NCBI RefSeq assembly: GCF_010211755.1
Contig: NZ_PDWR01000031.1
Span: 1-36,198 of the forward strand
Length of the DNA stretch: 36,198 nt
Source of the DNA: Pseudoxanthomonas sangjuensis
Lineage (GTDB): Bacteria; Pseudomonadota; Gammaproteobacteria; Xanthomonadales; Xanthomonadaceae
Reading direction: 5' to 3'
The translations under genes were made by a program, and so were the position numbers. Below the pieces are notes generated by a model. The model was given only the letters and a program-made list of their open reading frames with translations, did not search any database and was not told where the DNA came from. Shown here one piece after another: positions 20,418 to 30,873 of the stretch; position 1 is the first letter of the stretch; every line of letters starts with the position of its first letter.

Positions 20418-21242
20418 TCAGTGCAGGATTTGCGAACCCGACCAGGTTTCTCCCGGCGCGAGGACTTGCGGCGCCAGCACCTGCCCCGCCTCGACGCAGA
20501 CGAAGCGCTTCCAGTCGCCGGGCGCGAGGTCGCCGATCCCGGCCGCCAGCCTTTCCCCGGGATTCCAGACCACGGTGTCGCCGAAGCCTGCCTGTTCGAT
20601 ATGCAGCACGCGCGCGCCGTCGTGCAGTTCCAGCGGTGCGACCACGTCGTTGTAGATGCGGTCGACTTCGCCCCCGAAGCGGACTTCGTGGTCGTCCTCG
20701 CGGCGCAGGACCCCGCCGGCCGCACTGTCCTCGTAATCGCAGCCTTGCAGGCCGAACAGGGCGACGTTGTCGATGTCCTCCACGCGCAGGTAGGTGTGCA
20801 GCGCGGCGGTGAAGGAGAGAACGTCGTCGCCGGTGTTCCCGATTTCCAGGGTCAGCTCGATCGTGTCGGCGGACAGGCCGACGCGCAACCGCGCGGCGAA
20901 GGCATGCGGCCATTGCGCGGTGCGCTCGTCGTTCTCGAGTTCGAAGGCCGCAAGCCCGTCCCCGATGCCGGCGTAGCGCCATGCCAGCGCGCGCGCGAAG
21001 CCGTGGCGCTGGTGCGGGCCGCGTTCGGCGAACTGGGGGAAGATCACCGGCACGCCGCCGCGGATCGCCGCGCCTTCGGCGCATTTCGCGCGTTCGCTGA
21101 GGAACAGTCGTTCGCGGCCGTCGGCCGGGATCCACGACAGCACGTGCGCGCCGTGCAGGGCGACCAGCGCGGTCGCACCGTCGTTGCGCAGGCGGATGCA
21201 GGGGATTCCGCGGGACTGGACCGGTTCGGCTTGCAGGGGCAT
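20418..21242 (-). CDS. D-hexose-6-phosphate mutarotase (YeaD-like)
   Basis: This 274-aa aldose-1-epimerase-fold protein interconverts the anomers of glucose-6-phosphate and related sugars. Visible landmarks are ALHGAHVLSW (28-37), RGGVPVIFPQF (61-71), HGFARALAW (80-88), the catalytic His149 in TAALHTYLRV and the catalytic Glu251 in VCVEAGQV, with VVWNPGE at 224-230. It converges with the DUF2269 gene (16 bp between stops) and follows the cytosine deaminase gene by 8 bp in the same direction, so they share a transcript. Confidence 0.92.
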   Translation of the reverse strand: MPLQAEPVQSRGIPCIRLRNDGATALVALHGAHVLSWIPADGRERLFLSERAKCAEGAAIRGGVPVIFPQFAERGPHQRHGFARALAWRYAGIGDGLAAFELENDERTAQWPHAFAARLRVGLSADTIELTLEIGNTGDDVLSFTAALHTYLRVEDIDNVALFGLQGCDYEDSAAGGVLRREDDHEVRFGGEVDRIYNDVVAPLELHDGARVLHIEQAGFGDTVVWNPGERLAAGIGDLAPGDWKRFVCVEAGQVLAPQVLAPGETWSGSQILH

Positions 21243-21250
21243 GCGCCGGC

Positions 21251-21709
21251 TCAGTCCTCGCCGATGTCTTCGTTCCAGGTTTCCGGATTCGCCGCGATCC
21301 AGTCGCCGAGCATCGTGATGCACTCGTTGTCGTTGAGGTCGATCACTTCGACGCCGTTGTCGCGCAGCCAGTCGATGCCGCCGGCGAAGTTGACCGATTC
21401 GCCGACCACCACGGTGCCGATGTTGAACTGGCGCACCAGCCCGCTGCAGTACCAGCACGGCGCCAGCGTGGTGACCATGATCGTGTCGCGGTAGCGGCGC
21501 TGGCGGCCGGCCTTGCGGAAGGCGTCGGTTTCGCCGTGCACCGACGGGTCGCCTTCCTGCACGCGGCGGTTGTGGCCGCAGCCGAGCAGGGTGCCGTCGT
21601 CGCGGTACAGCGCCGCGCCGATCGGGATGCCGCCTTCGGCCAGCCCCTGCCGGGCCTCGGCGATGGCGGTCTGCAGCAGGGCGCGGTAGTCGGGCGTGGC
21701 GATGGGCAT
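21251..21709 (-). CDS. Cytosine deaminase of the yeast (FCY1) type, 152 aa
   Basis: This zinc-dependent cytidine-deaminase-fold enzyme is likely to convert cytosine to uracil. Zinc ligands are His58 (VHGE), Cys85 and Cys88 (PCWYC), and the proton shuttle is Glu60. Beyond these, [34 protein letters not shown] and the C-terminal [11 protein letters not shown] closely follow the yeast enzyme, including the tail that covers its active site. It is quite unlike bacterial CodA, which is an amidohydrolase. The ATG at 21709 has GGAGA about 8 nt upstream; longer in-frame extensions run into a repeat and are rejected. Salvage or deamination of a related base remains possible. Confidence 0.87.
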   Translation of the reverse strand: MPIATPDYRALLQTAIAEARQGLAEGGIPIGAALYRDDGTLLGCGHNRRVQEGDPSVHGETDAFRKAGRQRRYRDTIMVTTLAPCWYCSGLVRQFNIGTVVVGESVNFAGGIDWLRDNGVEVIDLNDNECITMLGDWIAANPETWNEDIGED

Positions 21710-21721
21710 GGAAGGCGTCTC

Positions 21722-21766
21722 CGTTCGTGCTGGGCGTAGCCCGCCGTGCGGGCGAAGTCGAAGCAT
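21722..21766. repeat. GGGCGTAGCCCGC...GTCGAAG intergenic repeat
   Basis: CGTTCGTGCTGGGCGTAG followed by CCCGCCGTGCGGGCGAAGTCGAAG has an internal CCCGCcgtGCGGG hairpin. It is the same repeat type as in the thiE-hemL gap (3645-3735). It lies between the divergent deaminase and ubiE genes. Confidence 0.6.
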
Positions 21767-21830
21767 GGTCCCTGGCCTCGGGGTCCGGGACCGGCGGGGA
21801 TATTGTGAACAATCGCGCCGCCGCCGGTGC

Positions 21831-21836
21831 GATAAT
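21831..21836 (+). promoter_or_regulatory. -10 box of ubiE, predicted leaderless
   Basis: GATAAT matches 5 of 6 consensus bases and ends 6 nt (GGCCGC) before the ATG at 21843. No good -35 at normal spacing is seen. A transcript from here would start at the initiation codon. Confidence 0.5.
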
Positions 21837-21842
21837 GGCCGC

Positions 21843-22634
21843 ATGAATCCCGCTTCCGGCAAGTCGTCCCCGCACGAACCCTCGCCTTACGAGCAGGGCA
21901 CCACCCACTTCGGTTTCCGCGACGTGGCGGCGAAGGACAAGCAGAAGCTGGTCGGCGAGGTGTTCACTTCGGTCGCGTCGAAGTACGACCTGATGAACGA
22001 CCTGATGTCGCTGGGCATCCATCGGGTGTGGAAGCGCTATTTCGTCGGTACCGCGCAGGTCAAGCGCGGCGACCGCGTGCTCGACCTGGCCGGCGGCACC
22101 GGCGACATCGCCGCGTTGCTGAAGGACCGCGTCGGCGACCGCGGCGAGATCGTGCTCGGCGACATCAACGCCGGCATGCTGTCGGTTGGCCGCGACCGCC
22201 TGACCGACCGCGGCCTGGTCAAGGGCCTCGAGTACGTGCAGTGCAACGCCGAGGCGCTGCCGTTCCCGGACGACAGCTTCGACCTGGTCACGATCGCCTT
22301 CGGCCTGCGCAACGTCACCGACAAGGACGCCGCGCTGCGCGAGATGCACCGCGTGCTCAGGCCCGGCGGGCAGGCGCGGGTGCTGGAGTTCTCCGAGGTG
22401 AAGGTCGACTGGTTCAAGCCGGTGTACGACTTCCACTCGTTCCAGGTGCTGCCGCGACTGGGCCGGCTGTTCGCCGGCGACAGCGACAGCTACCGGTACC
22501 TGGCCGAGAGCATCCGCAAGCACCCGCCACAGGAACGGCTGAAGGCGATGATGAACGAGGCCGGTTTCGCCCGGACCGGCTACCGCAACCTGTCCGCCGG
22601 CATCGTGGCCGTGCACGCCGGCTACAAAGTGTGA
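21843..22634 (+). CDS. ubiE: Ubiquinone/menaquinone C-methyltransferase UbiE
   Basis: UbiE performs the SAM-dependent C-methylation in ubiquinone (and demethylmenaquinone) synthesis. The 263-aa protein has [38 protein letters not shown] at the start, motif [30 protein letters not shown], and the C-terminal [21 protein letters not shown]. These are the two diagnostic UbiE/COQ5 signatures. The first ~20 residues are a Ser/Pro-rich extension. It starts a plus-strand group, divergent from the deaminase gene. Confidence 0.97.
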   Translation: MNPASGKSSPHEPSPYEQGTTHFGFRDVAAKDKQKLVGEVFTSVASKYDLMNDLMSLGIHRVWKRYFVGTAQVKRGDRVLDLAGGTGDIAALLKDRVGDRGEIVLGDINAGMLSVGRDRLTDRGLVKGLEYVQCNAEALPFPDDSFDLVTIAFGLRNVTDKDAALREMHRVLRPGGQARVLEFSEVKVDWFKPVYDFHSFQVLPRLGRLFAGDSDSYRYLAESIRKHPPQERLKAMMNEAGFARTGYRNLSAGIVAVHAGYKV

Positions 22635-22705
22635 CCGTCGCCGCTCCCGCGTTCATGCGGCGGGGGCGGTAAACTGGCGGCTTCACCTGTCGCAGGAAAA
22701 ATCCG

Positions 22706-24625
22706 ATGCGTGCCGTATTGCTGGGCCTCTCCGCCGCCGCCGTGCTGGCGGCCGGCTGTTCCAAATCCCCCGAACCCGAATCCGCCACCACGCCCGCGGG
22801 GCCCGCAGCCGTGAAGACTTCGCGCAGCCACGACGAAAGCTCGTACGCCGAACCCGACAAGGTCGTCATTTCCGACCTGGCGCTGGACCTGGCCGTCGAC
22901 TTCGACAAGAAGCAGATCGCCGGCACCGCCACCTACAAGCTCGACTGGAAGGACAAGCAGGCCACGCAGCTGGTACTGGACACGCGCGCGCTGACCATCG
23001 AGAAGGTCGAGGGCGACGACGGCAAGGGCGGCTGGGCGCCGCTGCAGTTCGCGCTGGCGCCGGAGGACCAGATCTTCGGCAGCAAGCTGACCATCGAGGC
23101 GCCGGCGCGCAACGCCCAGGTGCGCGTGGCCTACCACACCTCGCCGAAGGCGTCCGGCCTGCAGTGGCTGGAGCCGTCGATGACCGAGGGCAAGCAGCTG
23201 CCGTTCATGTTCAGCCAGTCGCAGGCGATCCACGCGCGCAGCTGGGTGCCGCTGCAGGACACGCCGGGGGTGCGTTTCACCTACAGCGCGCACGTGACCA
23301 GCCGCCCGGACGTGATGGTGCTGATGAGCGCCGACAACGACCCGGCCGCGCCGCGCGACGGCGACTACAGCTTCAAGATGCCGAACCCGATCCCGTCGTA
23401 CCTGCTGGCGATCGCCGCGGGCGACCTGGTGTTCAAGCCGCTCTCCGCGCGCAGCGGCGTGTGGGCCGAGCCGGCGATGGCCGACAAGGCGGCCAGGGAG
23501 TTCGAGGACACCGAGAAGATGATCCTGGTCACCGAGAACCTGTACGGCCCGTACCGCTGGGGCCGCTACGACATCCTGGTGCTGCCGCCGTCGTTCCCGT
23601 TCGGCGGCATGGAGAACCCGCGCCTGACCTTCGCCACGCCGACCGTGATCGTCGGCGACAAGTCGCTGGTGTCGCTGGTCGCGCACGAACTGGCGCACAG
23701 CTGGTCGGGCAACCTGGTGACCAATTCCAGCTGGAAGGACATCTGGCTGAACGAAGGCTTCACCACCTACGTGCAGGCGCGCATCACCGAGGCGATGTAC
23801 GGCGCGGAGATGGCCGACATGGAGCGGCAGATCGACCAGTCCGGCCTGGCCGACGACCTGCAGGGCATGGCCGCGGACGCCCAGAAGCTGGCGTTGCCGC
23901 CGCTGGCCGGCCTCGATCCGGACGACGCGCTCAGCGAAGTCCCCTACACCAAGGGCGCGTGGTTCCTGCAGTTCCTCGAACAGCGCTTCGGCCGCGAGAC
24001 GTTCGACGCGTTCCTGCGCGGCTGGTTCGACGACCATGCCTTCCAGAGCGCCAACACCGACCAGTTCGTCGAGTACCTGAGGAAGAACCTGCTGGCGAAG
24101 AGCCCGAACGCGGTCAGCGACGCCGAACTCGACGCCTGGCTCAACCAGCCGGGCATCCCGCCGTTCGCGATCAAGGCGCAGTCGCGCGGCTTCGCCATCG
24201 TCGATACCGCGCGCATCGCCTGGCTGGGCAGCGGTACGCTGCCGGACCCGCAGGTGACCCGCGACTGGACCACGCAGCAGTGGGTGCACTTCATCGAAGG
24301 CCTCGGCGACACCGCCAAGCCCGAGCAGCTGAAGCAGCTGGACGGCGCCTACAAGTTCACCGGCACCGCCAACGGCGAGATCGCCATGCGCTGGTATCCG
24401 CTGGCGATCCGCAGCGGCTACGCCGAGGCGCAGGCCGCGGCCGGCGAGTTCATCCAGCGCGTCGGCCGGCGCAAGCTGATCATGCCGATCTACACCGAAC
24501 TGGCGAAGACGCCGGAAGGCCTGGCCTTCGCCCGCGAGACCTTCGCCAGGGCGCAGCCGGGCTACCACCCGATCACGACCGCGTCGGTCGAGGCGCTGCT
24601 GGCCAAGGCCGAGGCCGGCGAGTAA
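22706..24625 (+). CDS. M1-family aminopeptidase lipoprotein, 639 aa
   Basis: A lipoprotein signal (MRAVLLGLSAAAVLAAGC, Cys18) places this zinc aminopeptidase on a membrane facing the periplasm. An N-terminal beta domain (~50-245) is followed by the substrate motif GGMEN (300-304), the zinc motif HELAH (327-331) with Trp at HSW, and the third ligand Glu350 in LNEGFTTYVQ. A C-terminal helical domain follows. The length and the HELAHSWSGNLVTN sequence place it with the leukotriene-A4-hydrolase/aminopeptidase-B subgroup. It would trim N-terminal residues from peptides. AGGA lies about 9 nt before the ATG. Confidence 0.93.
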   Translation: MRAVLLGLSAAAVLAAGCSKSPEPESATTPAGPAAVKTSRSHDESSYAEPDKVVISDLALDLAVDFDKKQIAGTATYKLDWKDKQATQLVLDTRALTIEKVEGDDGKGGWAPLQFALAPEDQIFGSKLTIEAPARNAQVRVAYHTSPKASGLQWLEPSMTEGKQLPFMFSQSQAIHARSWVPLQDTPGVRFTYSAHVTSRPDVMVLMSADNDPAAPRDGDYSFKMPNPIPSYLLAIAAGDLVFKPLSARSGVWAEPAMADKAAREFEDTEKMILVTENLYGPYRWGRYDILVLPPSFPFGGMENPRLTFATPTVIVGDKSLVSLVAHELAHSWSGNLVTNSSWKDIWLNEGFTTYVQARITEAMYGAEMADMERQIDQSGLADDLQGMAADAQKLALPPLAGLDPDDALSEVPYTKGAWFLQFLEQRFGRETFDAFLRGWFDDHAFQSANTDQFVEYLRKNLLAKSPNAVSDAELDAWLNQPGIPPFAIKAQSRGFAIVDTARIAWLGSGTLPDPQVTRDWTTQQWVHFIEGLGDTAKPEQLKQLDGAYKFTGTANGEIAMRWYPLAIRSGYAEAQAAAGEFIQRVGRRKLIMPIYTELAKTPEGLAFARETFARAQPGYHPITTASVEALLAKAEAGE

Positions 24626-24637
24626 CCCGGGAAGCAA

Positions 24638-24812
24638 GCCCTCTCCCGCCGGGAGAGGGCCTGGGGCGGGGCGCCGGCGGAGTCGGCACGGCTTGCGCTC
24701 GCGACTGCCTCGCCACGCGGGCGCTTCCGTCCGTCGATGCGGTGCAAGCGACGCCGGCTTCGCCGTACCCTCATCCGGCGCTTCGCGCCACCTTCTCCCG
24801 GCTGGGGAAGGG
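24638..24812. repeat. Cluster of palindromic repeats in the M1 peptidase-lipoprotein gap
   Basis: GCCCTCTCCC (24638-24647) pairs with GGGAGAGGGC (24651-24660) over 10 bp with a 3-nt loop, 12 bp after the peptidase stop. A second unit at 24768-24812 holds GGCGC-TTC-GCGCC (24777-24789) and CCTTCTCCC...GGGGAAGG. Together with 9752, 14983 and 15087 they form one repeat class of this genome. Nothing else was seen in the 209-bp gap. Confidence 0.65.
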
Positions 24813-24834
24813 AACAGCTTTCCGGAGTCGAAAC

Positions 24835-25560
24835 ATGAAACGCAACCTGACCCTCGCTGCCCTCGTCCTCGTCCTTGCCGCCTGCGGCCCGAGCGAAGCG
24901 GAGCTGCGCGCCGCCGCCGAAGCCGCCGCGGCGCAGAAGGAGCAGGCCGCCGCCGAACTGGCCAGGCAGTACGACGACGCGCTGGCCGCGCGGAAGTGGG
25001 AGATGGCGCGCATCCACGGCGCCGCGCTGCTGGCGCAGTACCCGGACACGCAGGCCGCGGCGCAGGTGCAGGCGACGTTCGACGAAACCAAGGCCAAGGC
25101 CGAGGCGCAACGCGAGCAGGAGCGGCTGTCGTCGCTGTGGAACTACGCGCGGGTCGCGGTGGGCAAGGGCGAGCAGCGCTCGGCGATGATCTACAGCAAG
25201 CAGCCGGTCGACGTCGACGGCAGCGGCCCGCGCACCGTGCAGCTGGTGTTCCGCGACCACCCGCAATGGGGGCGCAGTGCGTACCTGGTGCTGCAGGCCG
25301 GCGATTTCGCCAAGGCCTGCTACGGCAGCTGCAGCGTGACCGTGGCCGCCGACGGCGCCGCGCCGAAGAAAATGTCCGCCAACCGGCCGAAGACCGACGA
25401 AGCCATCGCGATGTTCATCGACAACGACAAGGCGCTGTGGAAGCTGGTGCGCAAGTCGAAGGCGATCGAGGTTGAGTTCCAGACCCGCGATGTCGGCCCG
25501 TGCAAGGTGGTTTTCGAAGTCGGCGGGCTGGACGGCAAGCAGATGCCGGGCTGGGATTGA
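24835..25560 (+). CDS. Lipoprotein of unknown function, 241 aa
   Basis: The N-terminus MKRNLTLAALVLVLAACG has a lipobox with Cys17. An Ala/Glu-rich helical stretch (AELRAAAEAAAAQKEQAAAE, residues ~21-40) and the repeat-like KWEMARIHGAALLAQYPDTQAA region suggest a coiled coil. The C-terminal beta-rich part (~105-241) has VQLVFRDHPQWGRSAYLVLQAGDFAKACYG and VFEVGGLDGKQMPGW, with three cysteines. I do not recognise a named domain, though the layout is common among xanthomonad lipoproteins. CGGAG lies 7 nt before the ATG. It ends 31 bp from the convergent GGDEF gene. Confidence 0.75.
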   Translation: MKRNLTLAALVLVLAACGPSEAELRAAAEAAAAQKEQAAAELARQYDDALAARKWEMARIHGAALLAQYPDTQAAAQVQATFDETKAKAEAQREQERLSSLWNYARVAVGKGEQRSAMIYSKQPVDVDGSGPRTVQLVFRDHPQWGRSAYLVLQAGDFAKACYGSCSVTVAADGAAPKKMSANRPKTDEAIAMFIDNDKALWKLVRKSKAIEVEFQTRDVGPCKVVFEVGGLDGKQMPGWD

Positions 25561-25591
25561 TGCATCGCAGGGCGCAAGCCCCGCTGCATTC

Positions 25592-27013
25592 CTACGCGCC
25601 GGCCGGCGATGGCGGCCCTTCCAGTTCCACCCGGTTGCGGCCGCTGGCCTTGGCCCGGTAGAGCGCGCGGTCGGCGCGATTGATCAGCGCTTCCAGCGAT
25701 TCGTCGCCCTGCGGCGGCGCGTGCACGGCCAGGCCGATGCTGACGGTGATGTCCATGGTCGGACCGTTCTCCAGTTCCAGCGGCTGCGCCGAACTCGAGC
25801 GCAACCGCTCGGCGGCGAGCAGGGCGCTGGCTTCATCGACGCCGGACATCAGGATGGTGAATTCCTCGCCGCCGAAACGGCACAGCAGATCCTCGCCGCG
25901 CAGCTGGTCGAGCGCGCGACGGACGAACGCGACCAGCACGGCGTCGCCGACGGCATGGCCATGGCGGTCGTTGATCGACTTGAAGTGGTCCACGTCGACC
26001 ATCATCACCGCCACGGTACGGTCCGCGGCCGCCGCTTCGGCGACGACGGCGCGGCCGCGTTCCATGAATGCGCCGCGGCTCAACGCCTGGGTCAGGGAAT
26101 CGTGGCTGGTGGCGTGGTACAGCGCGGCCAGCAGGCGGTCGCGAGTGGCGATGACGCCGGCCACGGTCAACGGCGCCACCGCCACCAGCGCCATGCCGAT
26201 GCGCATCGATATCACCGCGGCCATGTCGCGCTGCAGGTGCAGCGGGATCCAGTCGTTGGCGATCGCCACCAGCGTCCACGCGCACAGCAGCAGGGTCGCG
26301 GTCGCGGTGACGAACAAGCGGTAGCGCAGCGCGCACCACAGCAGCGCCGGCACCGGGAAGGCGATGGCGCCGGGGCCACCGATCAGCACGCCCATCAGCA
26401 CGGTCAGCAGCAGGGCCAGCGCCGGCAGCCAGCGGCCCAGCGTGTGCCGCGGTTGCAGCGCGCGACCGCGCCATTCGCGGTACAGGTCGCCCGGGCGCGG
26501 CATCAGCAGCACCACCGGGACCAGGGTCAGGTAGCTGATCAGCTCGGCGGAAAACCAGTTGCCGAAGGCGATGCCGAAGTCCGCGCCGGCGGTCGGGTTG
26601 CCGACCATTGCCGCGGCCAGCGCGGCGCAGACGCAGACCAGCAGCACCCACAGCATCGACTGCGGTTGCTGCAGGTCGCGGTCCTCGCGGCGGATGCGCA
26701 GGAACAGGGCGTAGCCGACCGCCACGCCGGCCAGGTTGGCGGCGGTCAGGTGCAGGGTGAGCGACAGCGCGCTGCCGGTGGCCAGGTCGGCGGCCAGGTA
26801 GGCGAGGGCGGCGGCGATCCAGGCCAGTGGCGTGGCCAGCGCGGGGCGCCGCGCGAACAGTCCCAGCAGCAGGGCGTTGGTCGGCCAGAACGAGGCCAGT
26901 TGCTGCTCGGGGCGGCTGAGGATGCCCAGCCAGCAGGCGGCGAACACCAGCCCTCCGATCATGGCCGCATCGCGCAGTCTCCGGGAAGCGGCGGACGGGC
27001 CGATGTCGCCCAT
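25592..27013 (-). CDS. Membrane diguanylate cyclase (MASE1-like + GGDEF), 473 aa
   Basis: This enzyme makes cyclic-di-GMP from two GTP. The first ~300 residues contain eight or so hydrophobic spans in a MASE1-type sensor arrangement with SFWPTNALLLGL near residue 40. The GGDEF domain begins at SHDSLTQALSRGAF; VDVDHFKSINDRHGHAVGDAVL and the active loop GGEEF (residues 381-385) are intact. The RxxD inhibitory site (RGED) lies five residues before the loop, so product feedback is expected. The ATG at 27013 has AGGA 7 nt upstream; an ATG at 27034 adds seven residues but lacks such a site. It follows the sugar-kinase gene in the same direction. Confidence 0.92.
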   Translation of the reverse strand: MGDIGPSAASRRLRDAAMIGGLVFAACWLGILSRPEQQLASFWPTNALLLGLFARRPALATPLAWIAAALAYLAADLATGSALSLTLHLTAANLAGVAVGYALFLRIRREDRDLQQPQSMLWVLLVCVCAALAAAMVGNPTAGADFGIAFGNWFSAELISYLTLVPVVLLMPRPGDLYREWRGRALQPRHTLGRWLPALALLLTVLMGVLIGGPGAIAFPVPALLWCALRYRLFVTATATLLLCAWTLVAIANDWIPLHLQRDMAAVISMRIGMALVAVAPLTVAGVIATRDRLLAALYHATSHDSLTQALSRGAFMERGRAVVAEAAAADRTVAVMMVDVDHFKSINDRHGHAVGDAVLVAFVRRALDQLRGEDLLCRFGGEEFTILMSGVDEASALLAAERLRSSSAQPLELENGPTMDITVSIGLAVHAPPQGDESLEALINRADRALYRAKASGRNRVELEGPPSPAGA

Positions 27014-27049
27014 GCTGGCTTCCTGCCGGGACATGTCTTGCCGCGCCGG

Positions 27050-29307
<2,258 letters not shown>

Positions 29308-29315
29308 CGCAAACC

Positions 29316-29398
29316 GGGTTGCTGGTTCGTGGTTCTTGGTTCTTGGTGAGTCGTCCCGTCCGTTTTTCCCCACAACCAACAACCAGCAATCAACAACC
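29316..29398. repeat. Long imperfect inverted repeat between mreB and mreC
   Basis: The left arm (29316-29346) has GGTTGCTGGTTCGTGGTT and TTGGTTCTTGG, and the right arm (29370-29398) has CCACAACCAACAACC and AGCAATCAACAACC. The arms are about three-quarters complementary over ~29 bp, with a 23-nt loop including GTTTTTCCCC. It is A/C- and G/T-skewed, unlike the other repeats. It may modulate read-through or mRNA stability inside the operon. Confidence 0.6.
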
Positions 29399-29433
29399 GC
29401 TGTGACAGCCAGCCGTCAGGAACCGAAACGCTA

Positions 29434-30390
29434 GTGCCTTCCTACGCAGGCCCCCCCGTTGCCTCGCGTTCCGGCGAAATCGCCGGCACGCTGAAGCTGC
29501 TGGCCTATCTGGCGCTGGCCATCACCCTGCTGATCCTCGACCACCGCGGCGGCTGGCTGACGCAGCTGCGCCGGCAGAGCGACGTGGTCGCGCAACCGGT
29601 GTGGTGGTTGGCCGGCCTGCCGGGTCGCGTCGCGACCCGGGTGCAGGACGACGCCGCCACGCGTTCGCAGCTGACCGAGGAGAACCGCCGCCTGCGCAAC
29701 GAATTGCTGATCGCCAACGCGCGCCTGACCAGGCTCAGCACCGCCGCGGCCGACAACGTGCAGCTGCGCGCGCTGCTGGGCATGGCCGAGAGCCGCGGCC
29801 TCGACGTGCAGCTGGCGCCGGTGCTGAACATCGACCTCGACCCGACCCGGCAGCGGCTGGTGCTCGATGCCGGCAGCAACGACGGCGTGCGCGTGGGCCA
29901 GGTGGTGATCGACGCCGGCGGCCTGATCGGGCAGATCATCGAGACCACGCCGGACAATTCCACGGTGCTGCTGCTGACCGACCCCGACCATGCGGTGCCG
30001 GTGATGATCGGCCGCACCGGCGTGCGCCTGCTCGCCTACGGCAACGGCCGCAGCGACCAGCTGGAGCTGGTCAACATCCCGACCAACACCGACCTGCAGG
30101 TCGGCGACGTGGTGCTGACCTCCGGACTCGGCGGGCGCTTCCCGGCGGGCTTCCCGGTCGGCACGGTGGTGCAGGTGCGGCACGACGAAAGCCGCGCCTT
30201 CCTGGTCGCCGAACTGAAGCCGGCCGCGCAGCTCGACCGCGGCCGCGACGTGTTGCTGCTGATCGAGGCGCCGCAGGCGGCGGTGCCGCCGGCCGACGGG
30301 AAGAGGGGGGCGGGGGACGCGGGCACGCCGGGTGCCGGCGGCGCCGTCGATCCCCCGTCTCCCGCGCCTTCGAAGGAGCCGAACCGATGA
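29434..30390 (+). CDS. mreC: Rod-shape protein MreC
   Basis: The 318-aa protein has a short cytoplasmic N-terminus, one membrane span (LKLLAYLALAITLLILDH, ~20-37), and a coiled coil (~68-105, DDAATRSQLTEENRRLRNELLIANARL). A periplasmic beta-barrel pair follows, with QRLVLDAGSNDGVRVGQVVIDAGGLIGQI and DLQVGDVVLTSGLGGRFPAGFPVG. MreC links MreB to PBP2 activation. A Gly/Pro-rich tail closes it. The start is a GTG at 29434; AGG lies 13 nt upstream, so the start is slightly uncertain. It overlaps mreD by ATGA. Confidence 0.95.
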   Translation: MPSYAGPPVASRSGEIAGTLKLLAYLALAITLLILDHRGGWLTQLRRQSDVVAQPVWWLAGLPGRVATRVQDDAATRSQLTEENRRLRNELLIANARLTRLSTAAADNVQLRALLGMAESRGLDVQLAPVLNIDLDPTRQRLVLDAGSNDGVRVGQVVIDAGGLIGQIIETTPDNSTVLLLTDPDHAVPVMIGRTGVRLLAYGNGRSDQLELVNIPTNTDLQVGDVVLTSGLGGRFPAGFPVGTVVQVRHDESRAFLVAELKPAAQLDRGRDVLLLIEAPQAAVPPADGKRGAGDAGTPGAGGAVDPPSPAPSKEPNR

Positions 30391-30866
30391 GCCGCCAGCG
30401 CATCGGCTGGATCCTGCCGGTCAGCCTGCTCGCGGCCCTGCTGCTCGGCCTGGTGCCGCTGCCGGAAGCGCTGCTGCCGCTGCGCCCGTACTGGCTGGCG
30501 CTGGTGCTGGCCTACTGGCTGATCGAGGCGCCGGACCGCGTCGGCCTCGGCTTCGCCTTCGTCGCCGGCATCGTCGCCGACCTGATGTTCGGCGCGTTGC
30601 TCGGCGAGCAGGCGCTGCGCCTGACCATCATGGCCTTCATCCTGCAGCGCTTCCGCGCGCGGTTGCGCTTCTTCCCGCTGTCGCAGCAGGCGCTGCTGAT
30701 CGGCGGCCTGCTGCTGAACGACCGCATCGTCACGATGCTGGTGCACATGGCGCTGGGCGTGCCGCGACTGCCGTGGAGCTACTGGTGGGCGCCGCTGCCG
30801 GGCATGCTGCTGTGGCCGCCGCTGTTCGTGCTGCTGGATACGCTGCGCCTGGGCAAGCGCGATTGA
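30387..30866 (+). CDS. mreD: Rod-shape protein MreD
   Basis: The 159-aa inner-membrane protein has about five spans, starting IGWILPVSLLAALLLGLVPLP and including PYWLALVLAYWLIEAPDRVGLGFAFVAGIVADLMFGALLG, the family hallmark. It continues with RFFPLSQQALLIGGLLLNDRIV and a last span WWAPLPGMLLWPPLFVLLDTLRL. It acts with MreC and RodA in the elongasome. AAGGAG lies about 9 nt before the ATG, and the gene overlaps mreC by 4 nt. Confidence 0.94.
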   Translation: MSRQRIGWILPVSLLAALLLGLVPLPEALLPLRPYWLALVLAYWLIEAPDRVGLGFAFVAGIVADLMFGALLGEQALRLTIMAFILQRFRARLRFFPLSQQALLIGGLLLNDRIVTMLVHMALGVPRLPWSYWWAPLPGMLLWPPLFVLLDTLRLGKRD

Positions 30867-30873
30867 GCCGGCC

